A model generated the notes under the pieces. It was not told where the DNA came from and did no database searches. It worked only from the letters and a program-made list of their open reading frames with translations. Of a stretch of 64,000 nucleotides of DNA, positions 1-9,198 are shown one piece after another; within the stretch, counting starts at the first letter, position 1; every line of letters begins with the position of its first letter. The stretch comes from Bog-756 sp963841885 (GTDB lineage Bacteria > Actinomycetota > Acidimicrobiia > Acidimicrobiales > RAAP-2), in contig CAWJEK010000024.1 of assembly GCA_963841885.1 (NCBI GenBank), positions 62,001 to 126,000 on the forward strand. Reading direction: 5' to 3'. Made by a program: the position numbers and the translations under genes.

Positions 1-34
1 GACGGATCCCACCGAGGCGGAAACCGAGGCCCGG

Positions 35-979
35 GTGTCCTCGCGCCGCTGCGGACGGTGGTGGCGGGTGGCCCGCGGTGTCCTCGTGGTGGCGGCCGGT
101 ACCGCCGCCCTGGCCCTGGCCGGGCCCTTCGCCCTGCGCCCCTTCGCCGATGTCGCCCACGCCGCCGGCACCGCGGGGGAGACGTCGGTGGCCTTCGTGC
201 TCGACTTCGGTGGTTCGGCGACCGACCAGGTGGTCGGCTGCGTGACGGTCCCCTCGTCGGATGACCGCTACGACGCGCTGGCCGCCTTCGTCGCCCAGGA
301 GCACCTGGCCCAACCCACCTACGCCTCCAGCGGCCTGCTGTGTTCCATCAACGGGATCCCCTCCAGTGGTTGCGGCACGGAGGTGGCCGGCGGATACATC
401 TACTGGGCGTACTGGACCGGTGGATCCCGCGGCTGGACCTACGCCGAGACGGGCGCCCAGAACCTGGTGGGCCAGAACGACGTCGAGGGCTGGAGGTTCG
501 AGAATCCGGGGAGGGCCAACCCGAGCGACCCTCCGCCGCGGACGGCCCCCCACTACGACGCCATCTGTGGGCCCCACGGGACCACCCCGGGCGGCGGCGG
601 GAGCAAGGCCGGCGGCGACGGTGGCGGCGGGAATCCGTCGACCGGTGCGGCCGGGTCACTCGCGGGTGGCGCCGGAGCGGTGGCGGGTGGGGCGGGTCAG
701 CACCCCCACGCCAAGAAGGGCACGGTGACCACCACCTCCGCCCCGGAGGGTTCCACGTCCCCGTCGGCCCCCGGCGCCCCGTCGTCGACCACGACGTCCT
801 CGACGGATGCGTCCGCAACGACGACGGTACCGTCATCGGTCCCCCTGGAGGATGCCGCCGGCCACGCCGGGGGGACCGGAGGCTCGAGCCCCGTCCCCCT
901 CATCGTGGGCGGCCTCCTGGTGGCCGGGCTGGCCATCGCCGCCTACGTCCGCTCGCGCCGGAACCCGCGGACCCGCTGA
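35..979 (+). CDS. secreted, membrane-anchored DUF4430-like protein of an ECF vitamin transporter
   Basis: Predicted 314-residue exported protein. Residues about 10-43 form an arginine-led signal peptide ending near AHA. A globular domain (about 48-180) follows, with pattern W-AYW, W-Y and the motif NDVEGWRFE, which recalls the DUF4430/transcobalamin-like domain of proteins next to actinobacterial ECF transporters. Then comes a Gly/Ser/Thr-rich linker, a C-terminal membrane helix (about 286-305) and a basic tail. It lies 13 bases upstream of ecfT and probably belongs to the same operon. The role as a surface ligand-capturing protein, likely for cobalamin, is inferred from context. The reading frame stays open to the left edge, so the GTG start is provisional; it is favoured because it places the signal peptide at the N terminus. 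Confidence 0.7.
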   Translation: MSSRRCGRWWRVARGVLVVAAGTAALALAGPFALRPFADVAHAAGTAGETSVAFVLDFGGSATDQVVGCVTVPSSDDRYDALAAFVAQEHLAQPTYASSGLLCSINGIPSSGCGTEVAGGYIYWAYWTGGSRGWTYAETGAQNLVGQNDVEGWRFENPGRANPSDPPPRTAPHYDAICGPHGTTPGGGGSKAGGDGGGGNPSTGAAGSLAGGAGAVAGGAGQHPHAKKGTVTTTSAPEGSTSPSAPGAPSSTTTSSTDASATTTVPSSVPLEDAAGHAGGTGGSSPVPLIVGGLLVAGLAIAAYVRSRRNPRTR

Positions 980-992
980 CCGCCGTGGACCG

Positions 993-2282
993 ATGAGTCG
1001 CACCGTCACCGCCGTCGGGGCGGGGCGTCGCGGGCTCCACCCGGGCGCGTGGTGGCTCTGGGCGGCGTGCATGGCCGGTGCGGCGTCACGCACGACCAAC
1101 CCGATCCTGCTTCTGGTGACCGGTGCGGTGGTGGTCTTCGTGGTCTCGGCCCGCCGCACCGCCGCCCCGTGGTCGCGTTCGATGGGCGTCTTCCTGAAAC
1201 TCGGGCTCGTCGTCATCGTGCTCCGCGTCGCCCTCGTCATCGTGTTCGGCGACCGGTCGCTGCCCGGCCACACGATCTTCACGCTGCCGCACGTTCCCCT
1301 GCCGTCCTGGGCCGAAGGGGTCAGTGTCGGCGGTCCGGTGACGATCGAGTCCATCGTGCAGGCCGCCGTCACCGGTCTACAGCTCGCCGTGGTCCTGGTC
1401 TGCTTCGGCGCCGCCAACTCGCTGGCCAGCCCGTACCGGCTGCTGCGCTGCCTGCCCGCCGTGCTCTACGAGGCGGGGGTGGCCATCACCGTGTCCCTGT
1501 CGTTCGCGCCCGAGCTCGTCATGGCCATCGGCGACATCCGCGAAGCCCGCCGCCTGCGGGGGCGCTCCGTCCGGGGCCTGTCCGGGATCCGGGGTATGGC
1601 CGTTCCGGTGCTGGAGCGGGCCCTCGAGCGGTCGCTGCAGCTGGCCTCGTCGATGGACGCCCGCGGCTACGGGCGGCGGGTCCCGGTGGCGCGGGGTGTC
1701 CGGCGCTGGGCCACGGGTGGCACCGCGGCCGGACTGCTGCTGGTCCTGGCCGGGGTGTACGGCGTGCTGGTGGCGGGCTCGCTGCCGGGCGGTGGCATCC
1801 CCTTCGTCGCGGTGGGCGCCGTACTGGTGGGCACGGGCCTGGCGGCCGGTGGGCGCCGGACCAACCGCACCCGCTACCGACCCGACCCCTGGCGGTCCCC
1901 GGAGTGGCTGGTGTCGGCGTCGGGGGTCGTCGTGGTCGCCACCCTGGTGGGTGCCGGTCTGGCCGGGGTGCCGGGCCTGCAGTTCGTAGCCGATCCCCTG
2001 ACGGCGCCGACCCTGCCGGTGGTGGCCGTCGTCGGGGTGCTCATCGGACTGGCCCCGGCCTGGATCGCCCCGATCGAGCGCCCCGGCCCGGTGGTGGGGG
2101 CCGGACCGGCGTCCTCCGATCGTCCGGCCGAGGCACCCGGCGCCGCCGACCCCCGACCACCGGCGACGCCCCGACCACGGGAGAGTCCGGGTCCGTCCGT
2201 CGCGTTGCCGGCACCGGGCGCCGGAGCCGGGACCCGGACCGGCCGCCCGACGGCCACCCGTCCCGGGGAGCCGGTGTCATGA
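993..2282 (+). CDS. ecfT: ECF transporter T component (transmembrane energizing subunit)
   Basis: Predicted 429-residue integral membrane protein with several hydrophobic helices in residues 10-270. It carries the paired cytoplasmic coupling motifs of EcfT proteins: an Ala-Arg-rich helix (EARRLRGRS, about 187-195) and the SMDARGYGRR motif (about 222-231), which contact the ATPases. This family transmits ATP hydrolysis to a substrate-binding S component. The C-terminal 80 residues are a Pro/Ala/Gly-rich tail beyond the usual EcfT core, and extra helices are present. ATG at 993 follows the upstream stop by 13 bases. The stop overlaps the ATG of the ATPase gene (ATGA), so the two are probably translationally coupled. 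Confidence 0.85.
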   Translation: MSRTVTAVGAGRRGLHPGAWWLWAACMAGAASRTTNPILLLVTGAVVVFVVSARRTAAPWSRSMGVFLKLGLVVIVLRVALVIVFGDRSLPGHTIFTLPHVPLPSWAEGVSVGGPVTIESIVQAAVTGLQLAVVLVCFGAANSLASPYRLLRCLPAVLYEAGVAITVSLSFAPELVMAIGDIREARRLRGRSVRGLSGIRGMAVPVLERALERSLQLASSMDARGYGRRVPVARGVRRWATGGTAAGLLLVLAGVYGVLVAGSLPGGGIPFVAVGAVLVGTGLAAGGRRTNRTRYRPDPWRSPEWLVSASGVVVVATLVGAGLAGVPGLQFVADPLTAPTLPVVAVVGVLIGLAPAWIAPIERPGPVVGAGPASSDRPAEAPGAADPRPPATPRPRESPGPSVALPAPGAGAGTRTGRPTATRPGEPVS

Positions 2283-3901
2283 TCAGATTCTCGGACGTGT
2301 CGTTCACCTACGACGGCGCCGACCGTCCGACCCTCGACCGGGTCGACCTCACCATCGGCGAGGGGGAGCTGTGTGTCGTGGTGGGCCCGACGGGCTCGGG
2401 CAAGACCACACTGCTCCGGGCGGTCGACGGGCTGGTCCCCCACTTCACCGGGGGACGGCTGACGGGGGAGGTGCAGGTCGGCGGCCGCTCGACCCGCGAC
2501 CATCCACCCCGGGAGTTGGCCGACGTGGTGGGCATGGTCGGTCAGGACCCGGCCGCCAGCTTCGTCACCGACGTGGTCGAGGACGAACTGGCGTACACCA
2601 TGGAGAACCTCGGCCTGGCCCCGACCGTGATGCGACGTCGGGTGGAGGACGCCCTCGACCTCCTGGGACTCCATGAACTGCGTTACCGACCCCTCGGCAC
2701 GCTGTCGGGGGGCCAGCAGCAGCGGGTGGCCATCGGCGCCGTCCTCACCGCGTCCCCGCGGGTGCTGGTCCTCGACGAGCCGACGTCGGCCCTGGACCCG
2801 GCGGCGGCGGAGGAGGTGCTGGCATCGCTCACCCGCCTGGTCCACGACCTCGGTCTGACCGTGCTGCTCGCCGAGCACCGCCTCGAGCGTGTCCTGCCCT
2901 TCGCCGACTCCGTGGTGCTGGTGCCCGGGCGCGGCCTGCCGCTGGTGGTCGGGCCGGCCGCCGAGGTGATGCTCGACTCCCCGGTGGCACCGCCGTTGGT
3001 CGACCTCGGGCGACTGGCCGGCTGGGTGCCCCTGCCCCTGTCGGTCCGGGACGCCCGACGCCGGGCCGGACCCCTGCGGGACCGGCTGGCCGACGTCGCG
3101 CCGCCCCACGCCCCACCGCCGGCGCAGGGTGCGGTGCAGGCCCGCCTCGACGGAGTCACCGTGCGCTACGACCCGGTTACGGCGCTCGACGCCGTCGACC
3201 TCGAGGTGCGGCCCGGCGAGATCATCGCCGTCATGGGCCGTAACGGCTCCGGCAAGTCCACGCTGTTGTCCCAGTTGGCCGGGGTGCGGCCGCCGACCGC
3301 CGGGCGGGTGGAGGTGGGCGGCGACGCGCCCCACGGCCTCGCTCCGAAGGCACTCGTCGCCCGCGTGGGCCTGGTGCCCCAGGACGCCGGCATCCTCCTC
3401 TACGGCGACTCGGTGGCCGACGAGTGCGCGTCGGCCGACCACGACACCGGCCTCGCCGCCGGGACGACGGCGGCCATGCTCGAGCGCGTCCTGCCGGGAC
3501 TGCCACGCGACCGCCACCCCCGGGACCTCTCCGAGGGCCAGCGCCTGGCCCTGGCCCTGGCGGTGGTGCTGGCACCGAGGCCACCCCTGCTGCTCCTGGA
3601 CGAGCCCACCCGAGGCCTCGACTACCCGGGAAAGGCCCGGCTGGTCCGTCTGTTGGGTGAGCTGGCCGCCGACGGCCACGCCGTGGTCATGGCCACCCAT
3701 GACGTGGAGTTGGTGGCGCAGGTGGCCACCCGGGCGATGGTCCTGGCCGAAGGCGAGGTCGTCGCCGACGGACCCGCCCGTGACGTGGTCTGCCACTCCC
3801 CGGTGTTCGCCCCCCAGGTGGCCAAGGTTCTGGCCCCCGAACCGTGGCTGACGGTGGCCGAGGTCCGGGAAGCCCTCGAACCGGAGGCCGTCGGTGGCTG
3901 A
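2279..3901 (+). CDS. ecfA: ECF transporter ATPase, two ABC domains in one chain
   Basis: Predicted 540-residue protein with two ABC ATPase domains, equivalent to a fused EcfA-EcfA' pair. Domain 1 has Walker A GPTGSGKTT (about 35-43), signature LSGGQQQR and Walker B VLVLDEPTSALD. Domain 2 (from about residue 285) has Walker A GRNGSGKST, a degenerate signature LSEGQR and Walker B LLLLDEPTRGLD. It powers vitamin uptake through EcfT and the S component encoded on either side. ATG 2279 overlaps the ecfT stop, and its own stop overlaps the GTG start of the S component gene. The signature change in domain 2 may make the two sites functionally unequal, as is common in such heterodimers. Confidence 0.9.
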   Translation: MIRFSDVSFTYDGADRPTLDRVDLTIGEGELCVVVGPTGSGKTTLLRAVDGLVPHFTGGRLTGEVQVGGRSTRDHPPRELADVVGMVGQDPAASFVTDVVEDELAYTMENLGLAPTVMRRRVEDALDLLGLHELRYRPLGTLSGGQQQRVAIGAVLTASPRVLVLDEPTSALDPAAAEEVLASLTRLVHDLGLTVLLAEHRLERVLPFADSVVLVPGRGLPLVVGPAAEVMLDSPVAPPLVDLGRLAGWVPLPLSVRDARRRAGPLRDRLADVAPPHAPPPAQGAVQARLDGVTVRYDPVTALDAVDLEVRPGEIIAVMGRNGSGKSTLLSQLAGVRPPTAGRVEVGGDAPHGLAPKALVARVGLVPQDAGILLYGDSVADECASADHDTGLAAGTTAAMLERVLPGLPRDRHPRDLSEGQRLALALAVVLAPRPPLLLLDEPTRGLDYPGKARLVRLLGELAADGHAVVMATHDVELVAQVATRAMVLAEGEVVADGPARDVVCHSPVFAPQVAKVLAPEPWLTVAEVREALEPEAVGG

Positions 3902-4739
3902 GCGCCGGGGCCTGTCGGCCGCCGTGCGGCTCCGGCCGCGTGCCTCGGTGCTGCTGGCCGTCACCTCGCTGGTCGGGATGGTGGGCTTCTGCTGGCCCCT
4001 GCTGCTGCACGGCTCGGCCGGCAACGCCCAGGCCCATGCAGCCGATGCCCCGTGGATCTTCATCGCCGTCCTACCTCTGCTCCTCGCCGTGGTCCTGAGC
4101 GAGCTGGCCGAGGGATCCCTGGACGCCAAGGCCATCGCCCTGCTCGGGATCCTGGCCGCCTGCGGGGCGGCCCTGCGGGTGCCGAGTCCCGGAGTCGCCG
4201 GGTTCGAGCCGGTCTTCTTCCTCCTGATCCCCGCCGGGCGGGTACTCGGCCGGGGGTTCGGGTTCGTGCTGGGGGCGCTCACCATCGTGGTGTCGGCCCT
4301 GATCACCGGGGGCGTCGGTCCCTGGCTGCCGTTCCAGATGTTCGGCGCCGCCTGGATGGGCTTCGGGGCGGGTTGCCTGCCACCGGCCCGGGGCCGGACC
4401 GAGATCCTGCTCCTGGCCGGCTACGCGGCCGTGGCCGGCATCCTCTACGGCACCCTGCTCAACCTCTGGTTCTGGCCGTTCGGCGCCGACACCTCGACGT
4501 CCTTCGCCTTCGTGCCGGGAGCAGGACTGGTCCACAACCTGCACAGCTTCCTGTTCTTCGACCTGACGACATCCCTCGGCTTCGACATCCCCCGAGCCCT
4601 CACCAACGGCGTGATGGTGCTCGTCCTCGGGCGACCGGTGCTGGCCGCCCTGCGGCGGGCCAGCCGGCGGGCCGCGTTCGGGGCGCCGGTGGTGCACGAG
4701 CCGGCGTCGACCCCCGTAGCCGACGCCCCCGGCGCCTGA
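3894..4739 (+). CDS. ECF transporter S component (substrate-binding membrane subunit), probably cobalamin
   Basis: Predicted 281-residue membrane protein with about six helices. Conserved-looking features are the glycine-rich stretch around GRVLGRGFGFVLGA (about 115-128) and the GVGPWLPFQMFGAAWMGFGAG region (split over helices 4-5). It matches the S component class found with EcfT/EcfA and DUF4430-like proteins in actinobacteria. That class is often linked to B12 uptake (CbrT-like), but the substrate cannot be read from sequence alone. The GTG start lies inside the end of ecfA (8-base overlap), which is typical of coupled ECF operons. No B12 riboswitch can be checked because the operon's promoter lies outside the window. 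Confidence 0.75.
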   Translation: MAERRGLSAAVRLRPRASVLLAVTSLVGMVGFCWPLLLHGSAGNAQAHAADAPWIFIAVLPLLLAVVLSELAEGSLDAKAIALLGILAACGAALRVPSPGVAGFEPVFFLLIPAGRVLGRGFGFVLGALTIVVSALITGGVGPWLPFQMFGAAWMGFGAGCLPPARGRTEILLLAGYAAVAGILYGTLLNLWFWPFGADTSTSFAFVPGAGLVHNLHSFLFFDLTTSLGFDIPRALTNGVMVLVLGRPVLAALRRASRRAAFGAPVVHEPASTPVADAPGA

Positions 4740-4755
4740 TCGGGCGGGTCGCGCC

Positions 4756-4771
4756 GGGACCGACCGGTCCC
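4756..4771. promoter_or_regulatory. operator-like inverted repeat upstream of acyl-CoA synthetase
   Basis: Perfect 7-base arms GGGACCG and CGGTCCC separated by AC. The central ACCGACCGGT equals the core found in the divergent promoters at 37.8, 41.0, 44.0 and 46.9 kb. A TACACT -10-like hexamer follows at 4781-4786, before the synthetase start at 4843. A terminator of the ECF operon is the alternative reading, but no T run follows. Confidence 0.4.
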
Positions 4772-4842
4772 CGGGCGACCTACACTCACTGTCCGCCGGC
4801 TCCATCGACCGGTCGAGGCAGGCGGTGAGCGAGGAGGCGACG

Positions 4843-6535
4843 GTGTCGCTGACATACGAGGAGGCGCTGGCCCAGGTCACCGGACCGGGCCAGCTGTTCG
4901 AGGTCGTGACCGTCACGGCCGGTGGTCGTGAGGTCCGGGTCTTCAAGAACGCACCCGCCAACCTGGGCCAGATGTTCGCCGGTGCCCGGGGCGACGAGGC
5001 GGAGTTCCTCGTCTACGAGGACGAGCGCTGGTCCTTCGCCGAGACGATGCGCAACGTCGACGCGTTGGCCCGATGCCTGGTGGACACCTACGGCATCGGG
5101 AAGGGCGACCGGGTCGGGATCGCCATGCGCAACCTGCCCGAGTGGATCGTCTCCTTCGCCGCCATCCTCTCGGTGGGTGCCGTCTCCGTCTCGCTCAACG
5201 CCTGGTGGACCGAGGCCGAACTCGACTACGCCATCGAGGACTCGGGCCTGTCGCTGCTGATCGCCGACCCCGAGCGGATCGAGCGGGCCCACGCCCCCGC
5301 CCACTCGCGCGAGCGTGCCCATGATCATGGTGCGCGGCGACCGGCTGGAACCCAACCCCACGGGGGTCCGGCGCTACGACGAGGTCGTCACCCTCGGCGA
5401 CTCCATGCCCGACGTCGACGTCGACCCCGACGACGACGCCACCATCCTCTACACCTCGGGCACCACCGGCTTCCCCAAGGGGGCGGTGTCGACGCACCGG
5501 GCCGTCATCAACGGCCTCATGGGCTTCTGGTGCAACTCCACCATCCTCACCGCCCGCAAGGGTGAGGACGTGTTCGGTACCGGGGGTTCATTCGCCCCCT
5601 GCTTCATCCTCATCGTGCCGCTGTTCCACGTGACCGGGTGCGTGCCGGTGATGCTCTCCTGCTTCGGGATGAAGTTCAAGCTGGTGATGATGCACCGCTG
5701 GGATCCCGACACCGCCCTCCGGCTCATCGAGGCCGAGCGGGTCACGACCTTCGTCGGCGTACCCACCCAGAGCTGGGACATGCTGGAGAGCCCGTCGTTC
5801 CACAAGTACGACACCTCGTCGCTGGCCAGCGTGGGCGGCGGGGGCGCTCCGGCGCCGGCCAAGCTGGTCGACCGGGTGGAGAAGGGGTTCGCCAAGGGCC
5901 GGCCCAACATCGGCTACGGCATGACCGAGACGAACGGCCTGGGTCCCGGCAACACCGGGGACGACTACGTCACCCACCCGACGTCCACCGGACGGGTCCT
6001 CATGCCGGTCATGGACGTCGAGATCCGGGACGACGACGGCCACCCGGTGCCGGTCGGGGCCCGGGGCGAGATCTACATGAGGGGCCCGAACGTCATCCGT
6101 TGCTACTGGAACAAGCCGGAGGCCACGGCGGAGGCGATCGTCGACGGCTGGCTGGCCTCGGGCGACCTCGGCCGCATCGACGCCGACGGCTTCCTCTACA
6201 TCGAGGACCGGGCCAAGGACATGGTCCTGCGGGCCGGGGAGAACGTGTACTGCGCCGAGGTGGAGAGTGCCATCTACGAGCACGGCGACGTCTACGAGGC
6301 CGCGGTCTTCGGCGTCCCCCACGAACGGCTGGGCGAGGAGGTGGCCTGTGTGATCCTGCGCCAGCCGGGCTCCGACCTCGACGCCGACGGGCTGAAGGAC
6401 TTCCTGGCCGAGTCGCTCGCCCCCTTCAAGGTCCCGAGCCGGATCGCCTTCGCCGACGAGCAGCTGCCCCGCAACGCCTCCGGCAAGATCCTGAAGCGGA
6501 GCCTGCGCGACGAGTACTTCGCCGGGCCCGGCTGA
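4843..6535 (+). CDS. acyl-CoA synthetase (AMP-forming), frameshifted in the assembly
   Basis: ANL-superfamily adenylate-forming ligase, which activates a carboxylic acid with ATP and joins it to CoA. Motifs in order: YTSGTTGFPKG (P-loop), YGMTETNG, SGDLGRID and the C-terminal PRNASGKILKR lysine motif. The N-terminal part (to about 5290) and the rest (from about 5315) are in different frames, and both are clearly coding. One extra base, most simply in the C5 run at 5294-5298, restores a protein of about 563 residues. As written, the first frame runs on to a stop at 5565. GTG 4843 is preferred over GTG 4825 because GAGGAGG at 4831-4837 is correctly spaced for it. The substrate is unknown; medium- or long-chain or aromatic acids are possible. 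Confidence 0.8.
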
Positions 6536-6566
6536 CCGCCCCACTCCCCCCGGTGGTCCGGTCAGC
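6531..6566. terminator. hairpin between convergent genes
   Basis: Arms GCTGACCG (6531-6538) and CGGTCAGC (6559-6566) enclose 20 bases. Each arm contains the stop codon of one of the two converging genes (acyl-CoA synthetase and RNase Z). Its position suggests a bidirectional terminator or a barrier between transcripts. No U tract is present. Confidence 0.35.
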
Positions 6567-7476
6567 GGATCCGGGACGGCACCGGGATGCGGGCCAGGTC
6601 CTCGGCCGCCACCACGTCGGGGAACACGGCGAGCGCCTCGTCCAGGAGGAGGCGGACGTCGGGGTAGCGCTGCGAGAAGTGGGTGATGACCAGCCGGCGG
6701 GCGCCCGCGTCCCGGGCCACCCGGCCGGCGTCGGCGGCCGTGAGGTGGCGGTACCGGCGGGCGAGCTCCCGGTCGGCCGACGCGAAGGTGGCCTCGCACA
6801 CCACGAGGTCGGCGCCGCCGGCCAGCTCGACGGCTGCGTCACCCATCCCGGTGTCCATCACGAAGGCCATGCGCTGGCCCCGGCGCGGCTCGCTCACGTC
6901 CTCGAGCCGCACCCGGCCCCCCGGTCCGTCGACCACGCCGGCCGTGGCCAGACGTCCGACGTCGGGGCCGGAGACGCCGACGTCGGCGAGCCGTTCGGGA
7001 AGCATCCGGACGCCGTCGGGCTCCACCACCCGCCAGCCGAACGTCTCGGGGTCGTGGTCGAGCCGGACGGCCTCGATGGCGAACGGGCCGCCGGTCGACG
7101 CCGGACCGTCCGTCGCCACGGGCACCGGCCGGACGTCGAGGTGGTCCTGGTAGGCCGACGCATGGCGGAGCCGCTCGAAGTACCCGGCTCCCGACGCCGG
7201 GAAGAGCACCTCGACCGGGTGGGTGACCCGGTCGAGCGACAGTCGCTGGAGCATGCCGGGCAGGCCCAGGCAGTGGTCGCCGTGGAAGTGGGTCACGCAG
7301 ATGTGGTGGATGCCGGTGGGGGAGGCACCGGCCAGGAGGAGCTGGCGCTGGGTGCCCTCGCCGGGGTCGAACAGGACGGCGCGGTCGTCCCAGCGCAGGA
7401 GGTAGCCGTTGTGGTTGCGCCGACGCGTCGGGGTCTGGCTGGCCGAGCCGAGTACGACCAGCTCGCGGGAGGGCAT
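6562..7476 (-). CDS. rnz: ribonuclease Z (metallo-beta-lactamase fold)
   Basis: Predicted 304-residue zinc hydrolase. Visible family features: N-terminal LVVLGSASQTPT, NHNGYLLRW, FDPGEGTQRQ, and the zinc-binding THFHGDHCLGLPG motif (about residues 62-74). A MDTG(M)GD stretch at about 210 and a C-terminal ITHFSQRY motif supply further metal ligands. This set is typical of tRNase Z / RNase Z, which removes the 3' trailer of tRNA precursors, and the length matches the bacterial short form. A cyclic-nucleotide or other MBL-fold phosphodiesterase is a less likely alternative. It is convergent with the acyl-CoA synthetase and stands alone on this strand. Confidence 0.85.
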   Translation of the reverse strand: MPSRELVVLGSASQTPTRRRNHNGYLLRWDDRAVLFDPGEGTQRQLLLAGASPTGIHHICVTHFHGDHCLGLPGMLQRLSLDRVTHPVEVLFPASGAGYFERLRHASAYQDHLDVRPVPVATDGPASTGGPFAIEAVRLDHDPETFGWRVVEPDGVRMLPERLADVGVSGPDVGRLATAGVVDGPGGRVRLEDVSEPRRGQRMAFVMDTGMGDAAVELAGGADLVVCEATFASADRELARRYRHLTAADAGRVARDAGARRLVITHFSQRYPDVRLLLDEALAVFPDVVAAEDLARIPVPSRIR

Positions 7477-7533
7477 GTCCCCGTTCTACACGGGTCCGGG
7501 GCCGCCGCCGGTGGTGGGTGGCAGTGTGGTCGC

Positions 7534-7803
7534 ATGAAGCGCAACGTCCTCGTGCGACCCAGGTCGACCCGGCCGTCCGTCGGGGGCGGCCATGACGGCG
7601 CGCTGGTGGTGCGGGTGCGCGAGCCCGCTACCGACGGCCGGGCCAACCGCGCCGTGGTGGAGGCCCTGGCCGGCGCCCTGGGGGTCGCACGCGGCGCCGT
7701 GCGCATCACCGCCGGAGCCTCCTCCCGTCGCAAGGTGGTCGAGGTCGAGGGCGACGAGACCTCGCTGGCGTCGATATGGGCGAGGCTGCTGGCCGACGGT
7801 TGA
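7534..7803 (+). CDS. DUF167 (YggU-like) family protein
   Basis: Predicted 89-residue protein. The core DGRANRAVVEALAGALGV followed by ITAGASSRRKVVEV is the signature of the DUF167/UPF0235 family of small proteins of unknown biochemical role. ATG at 7534 gives the expected family length. It starts 57 bases from the divergent rnz start. On the opposite strand the GNAT-AAA gene appears to run into this gene; I suspect a frameshift there (see that entry), so the overlap is probably not real. Confidence 0.8.
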   Translation: MKRNVLVRPRSTRPSVGGGHDGALVVRVREPATDGRANRAVVEALAGALGVARGAVRITAGASSRRKVVEVEGDETSLASIWARLLADG

Positions 7804-9088
7804 GTGGGGCCCGACGGCCCCGATCACAGGCGCGAGAGCGCGCCGCCTCGTCGGCGAACCGCTCGGCCGATTCGGCGCTGACCGAAGGCCGCGTCCGCGC
7901 CACGGCGGCGAGCACGTCGTCGCCGGTCACCACGGCGTCGCGTCCGTCGACCGCCCGGTCGAAGGCGAGCTGGGCGGCGCGTTGGGCGACGAGGGCGAAG
8001 TCGGCGGGCGTGAACCCGGAGGTGGCGGCCGCCACGTCGGCCGGGTCCCCCGACGGTACGAACTCCGCGGCCAGCTCACGTCGCTCCATCTCGTCGGGAG
8101 CCCCGACCGGGATGATCAGGTCGAACCGGCCGGGACGCAGCAACGCCGGGTCGATGGAGGCGATCGAGTTGGTGGCCATCACGACCAGTCGGTCCGGACG
8201 CGCCTTGAACTGGGGCACGGCCTTCAGCAGCTCGTTCACGAGGGGCTGGCTGTCGGGTCGTTCGGCCCGGTCCGAGGCGATCTCGTCGGCCTCGTCGATG
8301 AAGGTCACGAGGCGGTCGACCCGGAGGAGGTCGGCCAACGAGTCGCGCAGCGTGCGGGCCCCCTCGACGCCCTGTCCGAGCAGCGACGGGTGCAGTTCCA
8401 CGAACGCCCAGCCCAGGCGCGAGGCCATGGCCCGGGCGAACGACGTCTTGCCCGTCCCCGGTGGTCCGAACAGCAGGACGGCGGCGGGCGGGCGCAGCCC
8501 GAGGCGGTCGGCCAGCTCGGCGTGGGCGAGTGGGGCCACGACCCGTCGGTCGAGAAGCTCCTTGGCCGATGAGAACCCCTTCATCGACTCCCACAGCCCG
8601 TCCTGGGGGGCCGTGCCACCGAAACGTTCCACCACCGCCAGCTCCTCGGGCACCATCGAGGCGTCGCGGGCGAACAGGTGCAGCCCCTCCAGGTGGGTGA
8701 ACCCCTGGTTCACGAAGGCGTCCTCTCCCACCTGGCCCGCCTGGACGACGGCCAGGAGGCGCGACGATCCCCGGTGGATGACCTCCTGGTCGAGTTGGCG
8801 CAGCAGAGCCGACCCGATACCGCGGCGGCGCCACTGGGGATGGAGGGCGAAGGCCAGGACGTGAGCGTCGGGACCGGCCACCCGGGCCACCACGACCCCG
8901 ACGAGTTCGCCGGCGGAGGAGAGGGCCACCACGGCCGGCTGGTGCTCGTGGAGGGCCTCCACGACGTCACTCCGGCTGTAGGCGGCACCGGTGGAGGTGC
9001 CCGCCAGGTCGATGAGGCGCACCACCTCCTCGACCGGCGCCACCGGGTCACGCTCGCCGAGGGCGAGTACCCGCCAAGCGGTGGTCAT
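7706..9088 (-). CDS. GNAT acetyltransferase fused to AAA+ ATPase
   Basis: Predicted 460-residue two-domain protein. Residues about 35-145 form a GNAT N-acetyltransferase with the acetyl-CoA loop HPQWRRRGIGSAL. Residues about 185-410 form an AAA+ ATPase: Walker A GPPGTGKTS (near 206), Walker B TFIDEADEI, sensor MATNS and arginine-finger region LLRPGRFD. Function unknown; a classical AAA module with an acetyltransferase suggests modification coupled to remodelling. ATG 9088 is chosen because GTAGGAGGTGACG directly precedes it; a TACGAT -10-like element sits at 9115-9120. The last 40 residues are Arg/Pro-rich, antisense to the DUF167 gene and unlike coding sequence. A one-base correction near 7840 would end the gene at the stop at 7824-7826, just past DUF167. 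Confidence 0.75.
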   Translation of the reverse strand: MTTAWRVLALGERDPVAPVEEVVRLIDLAGTSTGAAYSRSDVVEALHEHQPAVVALSSAGELVGVVVARVAGPDAHVLAFALHPQWRRRGIGSALLRQLDQEVIHRGSSRLLAVVQAGQVGEDAFVNQGFTHLEGLHLFARDASMVPEELAVVERFGGTAPQDGLWESMKGFSSAKELLDRRVVAPLAHAELADRLGLRPPAAVLLFGPPGTGKTSFARAMASRLGWAFVELHPSLLGQGVEGARTLRDSLADLLRVDRLVTFIDEADEIASDRAERPDSQPLVNELLKAVPQFKARPDRLVVMATNSIASIDPALLRPGRFDLIIPVGAPDEMERRELAAEFVPSGDPADVAAATSGFTPADFALVAQRAAQLAFDRAVDGRDAVVTGDDVLAAVARTRPSVSAESAERFADEAARSRACDRGRRAPLNRRPAASPISTPARSRRPRPRPPCDGRRLRR

Positions 9089-9198
9089 CGTCACCTCCTA
9101 CGAGCCGATCCTCCATCGTAGGCCTCCGGTCGTTGACCCGGGTGCCCGGGCGGCCCACACTGTGGGCGTGGCCCACCGGGCCGGGGGGAGGGACCGAC

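Noticed and set aside
1874..4306. Long minus-strand open frame (810 codons) opposite the ECF genes
   Set aside because: Antisense shadow of high-GC coding; rich in Gly, His, Gln and Arg, with no motif, while the plus strand encodes clear ABC domains.
5638..7533. Upstream extension of the DUF167 frame
   Set aside because: It runs through the acyl-CoA synthetase and antisense to RNase Z; the family is about 90 residues, matching the ATG at 7534.
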